A stretch of 64,000 nt of DNA from Kribbella pittospori (GCF_004331465.1 NZ_SJKB01000020.1:40985-104984), one strand, 5' to 3'; counted from the stretch's first letter, positions 1-8,700 are shown. The notes: a model not told the origin generated them from the letters alone. A program made the numbers and translations.

Positions 1-1283
1 TCCCACTGGACTACGCAAAACCTGCCGGCGAGAAGATCGAGATCGCGGTGTCGCGGCTGCCGAGCACCAACCCTGCTCGCCGACGTGGTGTGCTGTTACT
101 CAACATCGGCGGCCAGGGTGACTCGCAGGCGGCGCTGCCGCTCGCGCTGGTGTCGCTGGGGCTTCCTGCCAGCGTGCGGGAGACGTACGACCTCATCGAA
201 TTCGACCCGCGCGGCATCGGACGCAGTACGCCGCTCACCTGCAACCTGCGGCCCGACCAGGCGGCGACTCTGATCCCGCCGCCCTACGCACGGACTGCTG
301 CGGACGTCAACCAGCGCGCCGCCGACGCCCGGCAGATCGCCGAGCAGTGCGCGCAGTCCGGTACCGCGCATCTGCTGCCCTACATCACCAACACCAACGT
401 CGCGAGGGACATGGACCGGATCCGCCAGGCTCTCGGCGAACAGCGGATCTCATACCTCGGGTACTCGCACGGAACCTACCTCGGCACGCTGTACGCCGCG
501 CTCTTCCCGAAGCGGACCGACCGGATGGTCTTCGACAGCGTCAGCGGTCTCGGTGGGCTCGACGCCGTCGGCGCTCGTCGGTGGGGTCTGGGCTTCGAGC
601 TGCGGTTCCCGGACTTTGCGCGGTGGGCCGCATCTCAGGACGCGACGTACGGTCTCGGTGCCACCCCTGCGCAGGTGCGGACGCGGTGGCTGCAGATTGT
701 CGACAACCTCGACCAGGCACCAGTCGCTGGAATCAGCGGCGCCGCTTTGCGCGCCATGACGTACGGCATGTTGTTCAACGATTCGATCTTCCCGGCTCTG
801 GCGTCGGCCCTGCAGGCTCTCGCCGCTGGTCAGGCACCGCAGCTTCCGCCTCCACCCGCGGGCGGAGACTTCTCCGGCATGCTGGCGCTGGTCTGCAACT
901 CCCCCGGTTGGTCTCGAGACATCGACACCTACCAGCGTCACGTGGCTGTCGACCGGCTTCGCTATCCCCTGTTCGGCCCGGCGGCGGCCAGCGTCTGGCC
1001 GTGTGCGTTCTGGCCGGCCAAGCCTGAGCCGCGCGTAGACATCAGCAAAGCAGGATCGTCGACAATCCTGCTGGTGAACAATTTGCGCGATCCAGCCACG
1101 CCGTACGTCGGTGCCGTCGAGCTGCACCGAACGCTCGGTGCGCGATCTCGCCTGGTCACCGCCGATCAAGGCGGCCACCTGTCCTACTTGTTCGGCAACA
1201 ACACCTGCGCCAAGAACCTCGAGACCACGTTCCTGGTCGACGGCAAGCGCCCGTCACGAGACACGTTCTGCCCCAGCGCCTGA
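1..1283 (+). CDS. Alpha/beta hydrolase, TAP-like (tripeptidyl aminopeptidase type), 5' end outside the window
   Basis: This is a serine hydrolase of the actinobacterial TAP/SlpD-E type, normally secreted and cutting short peptides from the N-terminus. The frame is open from base 3, and the first residues (PLDYAKPAGEKIEIAV) match the strand that precedes the catalytic core in this family, so the true start and any signal peptide lie upstream. The nucleophile elbow GYSHGT has its serine codon at about 465-467. The C-terminal TAP-like part carries the acid in LRDPATP (about 1087-1107) and the histidine in GGHLSYL (about 1171). The oxyanion motif reads NIGGQGDS rather than the usual NPGGPGGSG, a mild deviation. 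The gene is followed by a strong hairpin. The family is clear; the substrate is unknown. Confidence 0.85.
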   Translation, partial: PLDYAKPAGEKIEIAVSRLPSTNPARRRGVLLLNIGGQGDSQAALPLALVSLGLPASVRETYDLIEFDPRGIGRSTPLTCNLRPDQAATLIPPPYARTAADVNQRAADARQIAEQCAQSGTAHLLPYITNTNVARDMDRIRQALGEQRISYLGYSHGTYLGTLYAALFPKRTDRMVFDSVSGLGGLDAVGARRWGLGFELRFPDFARWAASQDATYGLGATPAQVRTRWLQIVDNLDQAPVAGISGAALRAMTYGMLFNDSIFPALASALQALAAGQAPQLPPPPAGGDFSGMLALVCNSPGWSRDIDTYQRHVAVDRLRYPLFGPAAASVWPCAFWPAKPEPRVDISKAGSSTILLVNNLRDPATPYVGAVELHRTLGARSRLVTADQGGHLSYLFGNNTCAKNLETTFLVDGKRPSRDTFCPSA

Positions 1284-1323
1284 CACCCGAACGAGTCAGG
1301 TGGTAGCGGTCGCCACCGATCAA

Positions 1324-1364
1324 CCCCGAACAGCGGTGCGGAACCAACCGCACCGCTGCCGGGG
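1324..1364. terminator. Bidirectional hairpin between two convergent genes
   Basis: An 11-base perfect inverted repeat (1331-1341 with 1348-1358) encloses the loop AACCAA. Outer CCCCG/CGGGG bases extend it. It lies between the hydrolase (+) and the acetyltransferase (-), whose stops face each other, so it can serve both. There is no long T run, as is usual in actinobacteria. Confidence 0.7.
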
Positions 1365-1385
1365 CTCACGAACTGCGCGGTCCTG

Positions 1386-1844
1386 TCAGTGAGCGGCTTC
1401 GGTGGGGTGGTTGAGGTCGCGTAGGAAACGGGATGACGTTCCTGTTTGGTCTTGGTAGCCGCGGTGGCGGTAGAAGGTGTGTGCGGCTTGGCGGCGGTCT
1501 GCGCTGGTGACTTCCATGCGGGTGCATCCGCGACTTGCGGCGAAGGATTCGGCCACTGCCACCAGTTGGCCACCGATGCCCTGGCCGCGGGCGTGGTCGG
1601 AGACGACCAGGGCCATGATCCGGCCCGACGAGCCGGCGAGCTGAAAGAACGGGCAGATGTGGACCGCGACCAGGCCGAGAAGGTTGCCGTCGGCATCGGC
1701 CACGTAGGTCGCGCTCGAGGGGTCGTCATCCCAGGTCTGGATGCGGGTTGCTGTTGTGGCGGTGCCGTCTTGGACATACCCGAGCTGCTCAAGCAGTTCG
1801 TTGACGGCCGCCGCATCGGTCGCCTGTGCCGGTCGTATTTGCAC
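1386..1844 (-). CDS. GNAT-family N-acetyltransferase, last gene of the van operon
   Basis: A 152-residue single-domain acetyltransferase using acetyl-CoA. The central GNAT core is visible as IMALVVSDHARGQGIGGQL, containing the R/Q-x-x-G-x-G/A acetyl-CoA loop, followed by the typical C-terminal AHTFYRHRGYQ. I chose the GTG at 1844 because AGAGGGGAAAC sits just upstream and the protein then begins with the usual VQIRPAQATDA strand; a longer frame to 1925 would overlap vanX. It starts 14 bases after the vanX stop, so it is very likely co-transcribed with vanHAX. Substrate unknown. Its place in a glycopeptide-resistance operon could mean modification of a drug or a wall precursor, but that is only inference. 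Confidence 0.8.
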   Translation of the reverse strand: MQIRPAQATDAAAVNELLEQLGYVQDGTATTATRIQTWDDDPSSATYVADADGNLLGLVAVHICPFFQLAGSSGRIMALVVSDHARGQGIGGQLVAVAESFAASRGCTRMEVTSADRRQAAHTFYRHRGYQDQTGTSSRFLRDLNHPTEAAH

Positions 1845-1858
1845 GTTTCCCCTCTCAA

Positions 1859-2467
1859 CTAGGCGATGAGAAAGTCGAAGTAGGTGTCTGGATAGGGCTC
1901 GTCCTGCAGTGTGTAATGCCACCACTCACAGTCGTATGAGCTGAACCCGCTGGCCTCCATGACAGAGCGAAGGCACAGACGGTTCGCCGCTTCGACCGGC
2001 GTGATTCCAGTTGCTCCATGGTGGGAGACCGAATCCATCAGGTCATGGTCACCGCCCATGGAAGCGAGTTCGCCGGTGGTCAAGTGATACAGCGTCAGGT
2101 CAACAGTGCTGCCCCGAGTGTGGCCTGACCGGGCGGCGACATATCCCCTGTCGAACATCTCGGTCCTGTCGATCTTCGGATAGTGCCGTAGCTTCGTTCG
2201 CCCATCCTCCGGCTGCTTCGACCAGCGCAGAAAGCTGTCCACGGCGCGCTGAGGGCGATAACCGTCCCACAGAAGCAAGCCGAAGCCGAGGGAAGCGGCC
2301 GACTCTTGTGCTCGTTCCAGGGCCGCGCACAAGGCCGTCGTACCGACAATTCGGTTCGCGAGATACCCGTCGACCGGCTTGCCGGTGAAGTTGTCCCAGG
2401 TGGCGTACTTCGCATCCCACCGTACGCCGGGCACGAACTCGTCCACGAAGACAAGGTCAGCGTTCAT
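1859..2467 (-). CDS. vanX: D-Ala-D-Ala dipeptidase VanX
   Basis: Zinc dipeptidase that destroys D-Ala-D-Ala so that D-Ala-D-Lac is used for peptidoglycan precursors. It has 202 residues, the normal VanX length. The zinc and catalytic motifs fall at the positions known from enterococcal VanX: SGHTRGSTVD gives His116 and Asp123, and EWWH gives Glu181 and His184. No signal peptide, as expected for a cytoplasmic enzyme. The start overlaps the vanA stop by four bases (ATGA), which implies translational coupling. Identification is firm from motifs plus the vanH-vanA-vanX order. Confidence 0.95.
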   Translation of the reverse strand: MNADLVFVDEFVPGVRWDAKYATWDNFTGKPVDGYLANRIVGTTALCAALERAQESAASLGFGLLLWDGYRPQRAVDSFLRWSKQPEDGRTKLRHYPKIDRTEMFDRGYVAARSGHTRGSTVDLTLYHLTTGELASMGGDHDLMDSVSHHGATGITPVEAANRLCLRSVMEASGFSSYDCEWWHYTLQDEPYPDTYFDFLIA

Positions 2468-3501
2468 CGGAGCTTCCCAGTCACCGCCAGCGAGACCATC
2501 CCGTCGATCACCTCGGCCAGCGGCATCCCGGCGGCGGCCATCATCCTGGGATAACGGCTGTACGACGTCATGCCAGGGAACGTGTTGACCTCGTTGAGGA
2601 TCACCTCACCACCCGAAGTGAGGAACATGTCTACCCGAGCGAGTCCCCTGCAGCGCAAGGCGCGATAGATCGCCTTCGCGGTCTCCTGAACAAGCGAACG
2701 CGCTTCCGCGGAGATGTCAGCCGGAACGATCGGCGTCGAGTTGTCAGAACCGGTCTCTGGCGAACTCTCCTGATGGATTCGGAAGAAGCTGTGAGACAGC
2801 GCAATCCGATCGACCTCGCCGACCACCAGCTCCGAATCGTTCCCCAAGACGGCGCATCCGACCTCGCTGCCAACGACCGCCGCTTCGATCAACACCTTCG
2901 AGTCGTACTGCCGTGCGAATTCCAATGCCCCCGGCAACTCCTCCTTCCGGGACACCTTGCTGACACCGAACGACGATCCCGAACGGGCCGGCTTCACAAA
3001 GACCGGATAGGTGAACTGGTCGGCGTCGATGTCGTCGTCCACCGAGACGATCCAGAACTTCGGCGTAGCGATCCCCGCGCTGCGGGCGACGATGTACGCC
3101 AGCGACTTGTCCATGCACAGGGCCGAACCTTGGATATCGCAGCCCGCGTACGGGATGCCGGAGAGCTCCAACAGGCCCTGAATCGCGCCATCCTCGCCGA
3201 ACTTGCCGTGCAGGACCGGCAACACCACGTCCAGGCTGATCGTCTCGTAGCGTCCCTGCTCCAGAACCAGCAGTCCGTGGACACCTCGGTCCGGCGACAG
3301 GACGACCGGACGGCAGTTGCCGGTCTCCCAACCGACGTCCGGGCCGTCACAGAGCATCCAAGCCCCGCTCGTCGTGATCCCGATGTAGTACGGCTCATAC
3401 TTTTCCACATCCAGGTGCCTTGCGATCTCCTGCGCGGATTTGACGGAGATGGGGTGTTCCTCGGAACAGCCGCCGAACAGAATGCCGATCTTCATATCCA
3501 T
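2464..3501 (-). CDS. vanA: D-alanine--D-lactate ligase (VanA type)
   Basis: ATP-grasp ligase that makes D-Ala-D-Lac, lowering vancomycin affinity for the wall precursor. It has 345 residues. Visible features are the N-terminal FGGCSEEH (about 9-16), the HGKFGEDG loop (about 98-105) and the C-terminal LARVDMF and LNEVNTFPG metal/ATP segments. In the omega loop it reads FRIHQE, with a histidine at about 243 that matches the lactate-selecting histidine of VanA rather than the tyrosine of ordinary Ddl enzymes. It overlaps vanH by ten bases and vanX by four. A second in-frame ATG at 3495 is an alternative start. Confidence 0.95.
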   Translation of the reverse strand: MDMKIGILFGGCSEEHPISVKSAQEIARHLDVEKYEPYYIGITTSGAWMLCDGPDVGWETGNCRPVVLSPDRGVHGLLVLEQGRYETISLDVVLPVLHGKFGEDGAIQGLLELSGIPYAGCDIQGSALCMDKSLAYIVARSAGIATPKFWIVSVDDDIDADQFTYPVFVKPARSGSSFGVSKVSRKEELPGALEFARQYDSKVLIEAAVVGSEVGCAVLGNDSELVVGEVDRIALSHSFFRIHQESSPETGSDNSTPIVPADISAEARSLVQETAKAIYRALRCRGLARVDMFLTSGGEVILNEVNTFPGMTSYSRYPRMMAAAGMPLAEVIDGMVSLAVTGKLR

Positions 3502-4511
3502 TGCTGCTTTCTGTGTTCGAATGCCAGACAGTTGGTCAGAGAATTCTCAACGGTGTCGCTCAGGGCGCGGTCGGTGTAGTAGGCGGTGTGCGGACTGATC
3601 AGCACGGTGGGCAGTTCGTGCAGCCGCAACAGCAACTTGCTGGCGATGGGCTGGTTCCTGCAGTCGGCGTAGAAGATTCCTTCCTCCCCTTCGATGACGT
3701 CCAGCGCCGCAGCACCGATGCTGCCGTTTTCCAGGGCGTGAACCAGGGCCTCGGTCTCGATCAGAGCGCCGCGCCCGGTGTTGACGATGAACGCGCCGTA
3801 CTTCAGCTGCTTGATGCGCTCACGATTCAAGAGATGGTGCGTGTCCTCGGTCAGCGGCGTATGGAGCGTCACGATGTCGCTCCGCTCGAGCAGTTCATCG
3901 AGCCGTACGAAATTGGCACCCGCCTTGGGGCGCTGGTCATACGCCAAGACCCGGCAGCCGAAGCCTCGCAGCCTGTCCATGACCGCCGTGCCGATGCGCC
4001 CCGTTCCGATGACCCCGACGGTCAGGTCGCGGAGTTCCTTCCCGCGCACCTCATTCAGTCGGTAGTCATGGACATCAACACGGCGCAGGATGGATTTCGC
4101 ATCCCGCACCGCCATCAACATGAGCATCAGCGTGTAGTCCGCCACGCTGTCAGGCGAATAGTCGACATTCTCAACCAGGATCCCGACGCTCTCGGCGTAC
4201 TTCACGTCGATGTGGTTGTATCCGACGCTTCTCGTGGACACGTACTCCACGCCGGCCCGGCTGAGCGCCAGAAGAGCGGCATTGGTAATCCGAGTCTTGT
4301 GACCGACACTGATACAGCGACTCCCGGAGGCCAGTTCGACGTTCGCCTCAGATACCGCCGCTGCTGTGATCGTTGGCGTGACGCCAAAACGAGGTGCCAA
4401 TTCTCGGAACAGGACGGCCTCGTCCTGCCCACATCCAAAAATCGTGACCGGCACGGTCGAGGAGGAAGAGGCCAGCCATCGACGGAGCGCCGCTGGTTCG
4501 CTGTAGGTCAT
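3492..4511 (-). CDS. vanH: D-lactate dehydrogenase VanH
   Basis: Reduces pyruvate to D-lactate with NAD(P)H, supplying VanA. It has 339 residues of the D-2-hydroxyacid dehydrogenase fold. The Rossmann motif GVIGTGRIG is at about 166-174, the substrate region STRSVGYNHID at about 92-102, the NTGRGALI segment follows, and the C-terminal SPHTAYY holds the catalytic histidine. ATG at 4511 is preceded by CTGGGTGG as a weak ribosome site. It opens the vanHAX core. Only 65 bases separate it from the vanZ stop, so it could be read from the vanY-side promoter, from a small local promoter, or both. Confidence 0.95.
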   Translation of the reverse strand: MTYSEPAALRRWLASSSSTVPVTIFGCGQDEAVLFRELAPRFGVTPTITAAAVSEANVELASGSRCISVGHKTRITNAALLALSRAGVEYVSTRSVGYNHIDVKYAESVGILVENVDYSPDSVADYTLMLMLMAVRDAKSILRRVDVHDYRLNEVRGKELRDLTVGVIGTGRIGTAVMDRLRGFGCRVLAYDQRPKAGANFVRLDELLERSDIVTLHTPLTEDTHHLLNRERIKQLKYGAFIVNTGRGALIETEALVHALENGSIGAAALDVIEGEEGIFYADCRNQPIASKLLLRLHELPTVLISPHTAYYTDRALSDTVENSLTNCLAFEHRKQQWI

Positions 4512-4576
4512 GCCACCCAGTCAAAGGGGCACGGTGTTGTCCGCCTGTATGTGGATTTCGATATGCCGACGAAATG

Positions 4577-5134
4577 CTAACGACGGGTAACCTGCCGCGG
4601 CCGTGTGAGCGCTGGCATGCGCCACCAGCGGTACGACGCCAGCGCGGCCAGCCCGGCGCCGGCGGTGTTGAGCAGTACGTCGTCCACAGAGGACACCCGG
4701 TCCAGCCGCAGGACGTACTGCGCGATCTCGACCAGGACCGAGCAGCCCGCCGCGAGCGCCAGGATCCGCGGCAGCGACGCCAGCGCCACGAACCGCAGGG
4801 GGACGAAGAACCCCAGCGCCGCGAACACCAGCAGATTGCCGACAATCTGCGGCGTCGACATCGTGAGGAGGTCCCGCAGCGGTACGAGGCTCATCCGACC
4901 GGGGACCTCACCGGCTCGGCTGCCTGGCAACAGGATCATCCACACCCACGGCATCGTCCCGTAGACGATGCCGACCTCCGCGAGCGAGGTGCGCCACGGC
5001 TGCGCGGCGCCAGCGACAGTCCGCCGGCGTGCCAGTCCGCACACCACCAGCGCGGCCAACGGCAGCACGGCCACAGTCAGGAACGCCACGCCGGTGAACG
5101 TGTCGAACCAGCGGTGCCACCCGTCGATGATCAC
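4577..5134 (-). CDS. vanZ: VanZ-family membrane protein
   Basis: An integral membrane protein of about 185 residues with four to five hydrophobic helices. The VanZ signature near the end reads SSVDDVLLNTAGAGLA, the conserved acidic/Asn/Gly helix of this family. VanZ confers low-level teicoplanin resistance in enterococci by an unclear route. I chose the GTG at 5134, which overlaps the stop of the upstream Fem-like gene (GTGA), rather than a longer upstream frame whose extra residues are only the shadow of that gene. It lies between vanK and vanH in one continuous operon. Confidence 0.85.
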   Translation of the reverse strand: MIIDGWHRWFDTFTGVAFLTVAVLPLAALVVCGLARRRTVAGAAQPWRTSLAEVGIVYGTMPWVWMILLPGSRAGEVPGRMSLVPLRDLLTMSTPQIVGNLLVFAALGFFVPLRFVALASLPRILALAAGCSVLVEIAQYVLRLDRVSSVDDVLLNTAGAGLAALASYRWWRMPALTRPRQVTRR

Positions 5135-6252
5135 CCAACCCCCACCTTCCGCCGCCTCATGTAGAGGTCGAACCCCCGGTAGATCATCGGCCGCAGCGGC
5201 AGGTCCCACTCCCCGAGATACCTCACGGCCTGACCGCCGGTCCCGACCTTGAACTGGATCAGCCCGACGTGCGAGTCGGCGGCATTGAGAGTGGGCGTGA
5301 TGCCGCGCAGATTGTAGACATCGCATCCGGCCGCCAGCGAGTCGCGGATCATCGCCCACTGGCAGGCATTCGATCCGCGCACCTCACGCTTCGAGGTGGA
5401 AGAGGCGCCATACGAGTACCAAGCCTGGGCGCCGACGCGGATCAGCATGGTGGCGGCGACCAGGTCGCCCTGGTGGCGGGCCAGGTAGAGCCTGATCCGC
5501 TCGGGGTCCTCGGCTCTCAGCGCCGCGACCATCGTCTCGAAGTACCGCAGCGGCCGGGGCCTGAAGTGGTCGCGCTCGGCGGTATGGACGTACAGATCAT
5601 GAAACGCCTTCAGATCCTCGCCAACCGTGACCTCGACGCCCTCCTTTACCGCCCTCTTGACGTTGCGGCGCCACAGCTGGTTCATGCCCTTGAGCAGGTC
5701 GTCCTCGGTCCTCCCGACCAATGGAAGCTCAAAGTTGTACTGCGGATGCCCGGCGCCGAACCCGTCCTCCGGACTCTGTGGCAGCCAGCCGGCGTCCCGC
5801 AGCTGGCTGGTCACGCGGGCACCGACCGGGTCGGCCTGCTGACTGGGTAGGTCAGTGAGCCGCTCCACACCCGGGTCAGCAATCCCCTCCTTGATCTGGG
5901 CAGCACACCACGTGTCCGTGCGTACCGGCGGACCAAGCCGGATCGCGAACGCGCCGCCCGCCTTGAGGTACGCCGCCAGCGGCTCGAGCCACGCGTCGAT
6001 CTCGCCGGTCCAGTCGATCACCGGCCCCTCGGGCAGATACGCCAGCGTGTACCGCTCCAGCCGAGGCACGGGACGATGAAGCACGAGCCCGGCGCCGACC
6101 AGCCGCCGACCGTCGTACCAGCCGAGAGACTCGCTGCGCCACTCGGTCTTGACGCTCCCCCAGGCCGGCGTCTGCAGGAAACTGACCGACCGCTGTGCCT
6201 GCACGAACCGCAGGTGCTCAGCGGCGCTGATCGACCCGACAGTCAGGGTCAC
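5131..6252 (-). CDS. vanK: FemX/MurM-type aminoacyltransferase, VanK-like
   Basis: A tRNA-dependent non-ribosomal peptidyltransferase of the Fem family, which adds cross-bridge residues to lipid II. In Streptomyces coelicolor VanK adds Gly to D-Lac-ended precursors. Protein of 373 residues with the two-lobed Fem fold; recognisable stretches are SVSFLQTPAWGSVKTEW near the N-terminus, NQLWRRNVKRA in the middle and the late GSNACQWAMI and FKVGTGG segments. I prefer GTG 6252, which overlaps the vanY stop as GTGA; a TTG at 6300 would add 16 residues. The Fem family is clear. The VanK role is inferred from operon position. Confidence 0.85.
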   Translation of the reverse strand: MTLTVGSISAAEHLRFVQAQRSVSFLQTPAWGSVKTEWRSESLGWYDGRRLVGAGLVLHRPVPRLERYTLAYLPEGPVIDWTGEIDAWLEPLAAYLKAGGAFAIRLGPPVRTDTWCAAQIKEGIADPGVERLTDLPSQQADPVGARVTSQLRDAGWLPQSPEDGFGAGHPQYNFELPLVGRTEDDLLKGMNQLWRRNVKRAVKEGVEVTVGEDLKAFHDLYVHTAERDHFRPRPLRYFETMVAALRAEDPERIRLYLARHQGDLVAATMLIRVGAQAWYSYGASSTSKREVRGSNACQWAMIRDSLAAGCDVYNLRGITPTLNAADSHVGLIQFKVGTGGQAVRYLGEWDLPLRPMIYRGFDLYMRRRKVGVG

Positions 6253-6863
6253 CGCTGCATCCGCGGGTCGTGCGTAGGGTCGGCGTACCTCGGTGGACAA
6301 CCGTGATCGACGGCTTCAGGGCGCAGTTCGTAGTGCCAGGGTTCATTGTCGTAGATCTGGCACAAGCCGTACGCAGCGCCGTACTTGGACAACCATGCCG
6401 TCGCATCTGAGCGCCCGATGTCGATCGCCTGCCCCAACACATGAGGCGACGTCTCTGGAGTCGCAACCCATCGCGCTGCTTCCTCCCTCGAGCCGTACTT
6501 CGCGACCGCCTCACTCAGCAGTTGTTCCTGGTACGCCGGGGACCTCCACCCGCTGTTGACAAAGAACTCGACCCCGTCGTCCGCGGCATCCGTCGCGGCC
6601 TCACGCAGCGCAGCGAGCAACTCCGGGTCAAGGTTGGCGACACCGGGAATCTCGTCGTCGAAGACCTTCACGCCCGCAGGGACGAAGCCATCGGCCAGTG
6701 CACCGTGGCGAGTGTCGCTGGGCGAGGCGACCGGGAAGGATGACGTCGCCAACGACTGGTGGATGAAAACGCCGACAAGCGCCACATTGGCGACGACGAA
6801 CGCCGCGCGGACGGTCAGTTTGGTACGGCGGCCTGTTGCCTGTGCCGGTTCGCTGGCTGACAT
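6249..6863 (-). CDS. vanY: Membrane-anchored D,D-carboxypeptidase, VanY type
   Basis: Zinc carboxypeptidase that removes the terminal D-Ala from residual pentapeptides outside the membrane. 204 residues: an N-terminal anchor helix (about 18-38, hydrophobic from VRAAFVVANVALVG), then the peptidase with SGWRSPAYQEQL, the zinc motif SPHVLGQAIDIG (SxHxxGxAxD) and the catalytic/zinc EPWHYEL near the end. ATG at 6863 is taken because upstream sequence is the promoter shared with vanR. First gene of the minus-strand van operon; its stop overlaps the next start. Confidence 0.9.
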   Translation of the reverse strand: MSASEPAQATGRRTKLTVRAAFVVANVALVGVFIHQSLATSSFPVASPSDTRHGALADGFVPAGVKVFDDEIPGVANLDPELLAALREAATDAADDGVEFFVNSGWRSPAYQEQLLSEAVAKYGSREEAARWVATPETSPHVLGQAIDIGRSDATAWLSKYGAAYGLCQIYDNEPWHYELRPEAVDHGCPPRYADPTHDPRMQR

Positions 6864-6895
6864 GCGTTCAGTCAAGGCAGCGGACTGTTGCCGGC

Positions 6896-6917
6896 GCGTA
6901 TCCGGTTTTGGATACGC
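6896..6917. promoter_or_regulatory. Inverted repeat in the vanY/vanR divergent promoter region
   Basis: Arms GCGTATCC (6896-6903) and GGATACGC (6910-6917) are perfectly complementary with the spacer GGTTTT. Flanking CCGG bases extend the symmetry imperfectly. It sits between the divergent starts of vanY (6863) and vanR (6951). A -10-like TATGGT at 6924-6929 precedes vanR by about 20 bases, which suggests a short leader. Position and symmetry fit an operator for VanR; this is inference. Confidence 0.5.
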
Positions 6918-6950
6918 CGGCGATATGGTCCAGCTCGTAACATCAAGAGT

Positions 6951-7628
6951 GTGCGCGTGCTGATCGTCGAGGACGAACCCGAGATGGCGGACGCCGTTCG
7001 CGACGGCCTGCGCCTGGAAGCGATCGCGGCCGATATCGCCGGTGACGGTGACACGGCGCTCGAACTGCTGAGCATCAACAGCTACGACATCGCCGTACTC
7101 GACCGCGACATCCCCGGGCCGTCCGGCGACGAGATCGCCAAACGGATCGTTGCCTCCGGCAGCGGTATGCCGATCCTCATGCTCACCGCCGCCGACCGGC
7201 TCGACGACAAGGCCTCCGGGTTCGAACTCGGCGCCGACGACTACCTCACCAAGCCTTTCGCACTCCAGGAACTCGTGCTCCGGCTCAGAGCTCTCTACCG
7301 CAGGCGCGCCCACAACCGACCACCCGTGCGGGAGATCGCCGGCCTGCGGGTGGATCCGTTCCGCCGCGAGGTCTATCGCGATGGCCGATACGTCGCGCTC
7401 ACGCGGAAGCAGTTCGCCGTACTCGAAGTACTCGTCACCGCCGAGGGCGGCATCGTCAGCGCCGAAGCGCTCCTGGCGCAGGCGTGGGACGAGAACGCTG
7501 ATCCGTTCACCAACGCCGTACGCATCACTGTCTCCGCACTGCGCAAACGTCTGGGCGAGCCGTGGATCATCGCGACCGTGCCAGGCGTCGGCTACCGCAT
7601 CGACACGGGAGGCGAGGGTGGTGGATAG
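6951..7628 (+). CDS. vanR: Response regulator, OmpR/PhoB family, VanR-like
   Basis: Two-component transcriptional activator expected to switch on the van operon. 225 residues: receiver domain with acidic pair Glu7/Asp8 (LIVEDEPEM), phospho-acceptor Asp51 in AVLDRDIPG, and the TKPF lysine near 100; then a winged-helix DNA-binding domain with ALTRKQFAVLEVL and a final VPGVGYRID. GTG 6951 gives the standard N-terminus VRVLIVED; a longer frame to 6888 would run through the promoter. No clear ribosome site is visible. Overlaps the kinase gene by eight bases. Confidence 0.88.
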   Translation: MRVLIVEDEPEMADAVRDGLRLEAIAADIAGDGDTALELLSINSYDIAVLDRDIPGPSGDEIAKRIVASGSGMPILMLTAADRLDDKASGFELGADDYLTKPFALQELVLRLRALYRRRAHNRPPVREIAGLRVDPFRREVYRDGRYVALTRKQFAVLEVLVTAEGGIVSAEALLAQAWDENADPFTNAVRITVSALRKRLGEPWIIATVPGVGYRIDTGGEGGG

Positions 7629-8700
7629 AGAGCCTGGTTGGAGCGTTCGCCTCAAACTCACGCTCAGCTATGCGGGGTTCGTGATGCTTGTCGGCGTCTC
7701 GCTGCTCGCGGTCGTGTGGGTGTTCCTGCTGCGTTACGTACCGGTGCAGCTCTCCCCGTCGCCCATGTCTTTGCCCGACCGCTCCGACCTGACGGCGGCC
7801 TTCCTGCCGAAGGCCGTCATGATGTTGATGTTCCTGCTGGTCGTCGGCCTGGTCGGAGGCTGGATCATTGCCGGCAGCATGCTCGCGCCGCTGACTCGCA
7901 TCACCCATGCGACCCGGCAGGCAGCGAACGGATCGCTCACGCACCGGATCCTGCTGGAAGGCCGCGAGGACGAGTTCCGCGAACTCGCCGACGCCTTCGA
8001 CACCATGCTCGCCCGGCTCGAAGCGCACGACGCCGAGCAGAAGAGATTCGCGGCCAACGCCTCCCACGAACTGCGTACGCCGTTGGCGATCACGCAGACC
8101 CTTCTCGATGTGGCCCGCAACGATCTGAACGGCGACAACCGCGTGCTGGTCGACCGCCTGCACGCCGTCAACACCCGGGCGATCGACCTCACCGAAGCAC
8201 TGCTCGTGCTCAGCCGCGCCGACCAGCGGTCCTTCACCCGGGAGCACGTCGACCTCTCCCTGCTGGCCGAAGAAGCCACCGAAACGCTTCTCGCACTCGC
8301 GGAGAAACAAGGCCTCACCATCGAGACCACCGGCACCGTGACGCCCACTATCGGCTCACACGCGCTGCTGTTGCAGCTGACAACGAACCTCGTGCACAAC
8401 GCGATCGTCCACAACCTGCCCGACCACGGCACCGTGTGGGTCACGACCAGCGCCCGCCCCAGGACCGTGGTGCTCACCGTGGAGAACACCGGCGAGAAGC
8501 TCACGCCACAGCTGGTCTCCACGCTCACTGAGCCGTTCCAGCGCGGCACCCAACGCATCCGCACCGACCACGCGGGGGTCGGCCTCGGCCTGGCGATCGT
8601 CAGAAGCATCGCCCAAGCCCACGACGGAACCCTCACCCTCACGGCCCGGCCCACCGGCGGTCTCCGGGTGACGGTCGAACTACCCGCAGCACCTGTTTGA
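7621..8700 (+). CDS. vanS: Sensor histidine kinase, VanS-like
   Basis: Membrane kinase partner of the adjacent regulator. 359 residues: two membrane helices (about 15-38 and 66-86) with a very short extracytoplasmic loop of about 25 residues, a HAMP linker, a HisKA box with phospho-acceptor His149 in NASHELRTPL, and an HATPase domain with NLVHNAIVHN and GVGLGLAIV. The short loop resembles actinobacterial VanS proteins. GTG 7621 follows GGAGG with good spacing; GTG 7618 is the alternative. Ends just before a strong terminator. Confidence 0.88.
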   Translation: MDREPGWSVRLKLTLSYAGFVMLVGVSLLAVVWVFLLRYVPVQLSPSPMSLPDRSDLTAAFLPKAVMMLMFLLVVGLVGGWIIAGSMLAPLTRITHATRQAANGSLTHRILLEGREDEFRELADAFDTMLARLEAHDAEQKRFAANASHELRTPLAITQTLLDVARNDLNGDNRVLVDRLHAVNTRAIDLTEALLVLSRADQRSFTREHVDLSLLAEEATETLLALAEKQGLTIETTGTVTPTIGSHALLLQLTTNLVHNAIVHNLPDHGTVWVTTSARPRTVVLTVENTGEKLTPQLVSTLTEPFQRGTQRIRTDHAGVGLGLAIVRSIAQAHDGTLTLTARPTGGLRVTVELPAAPV

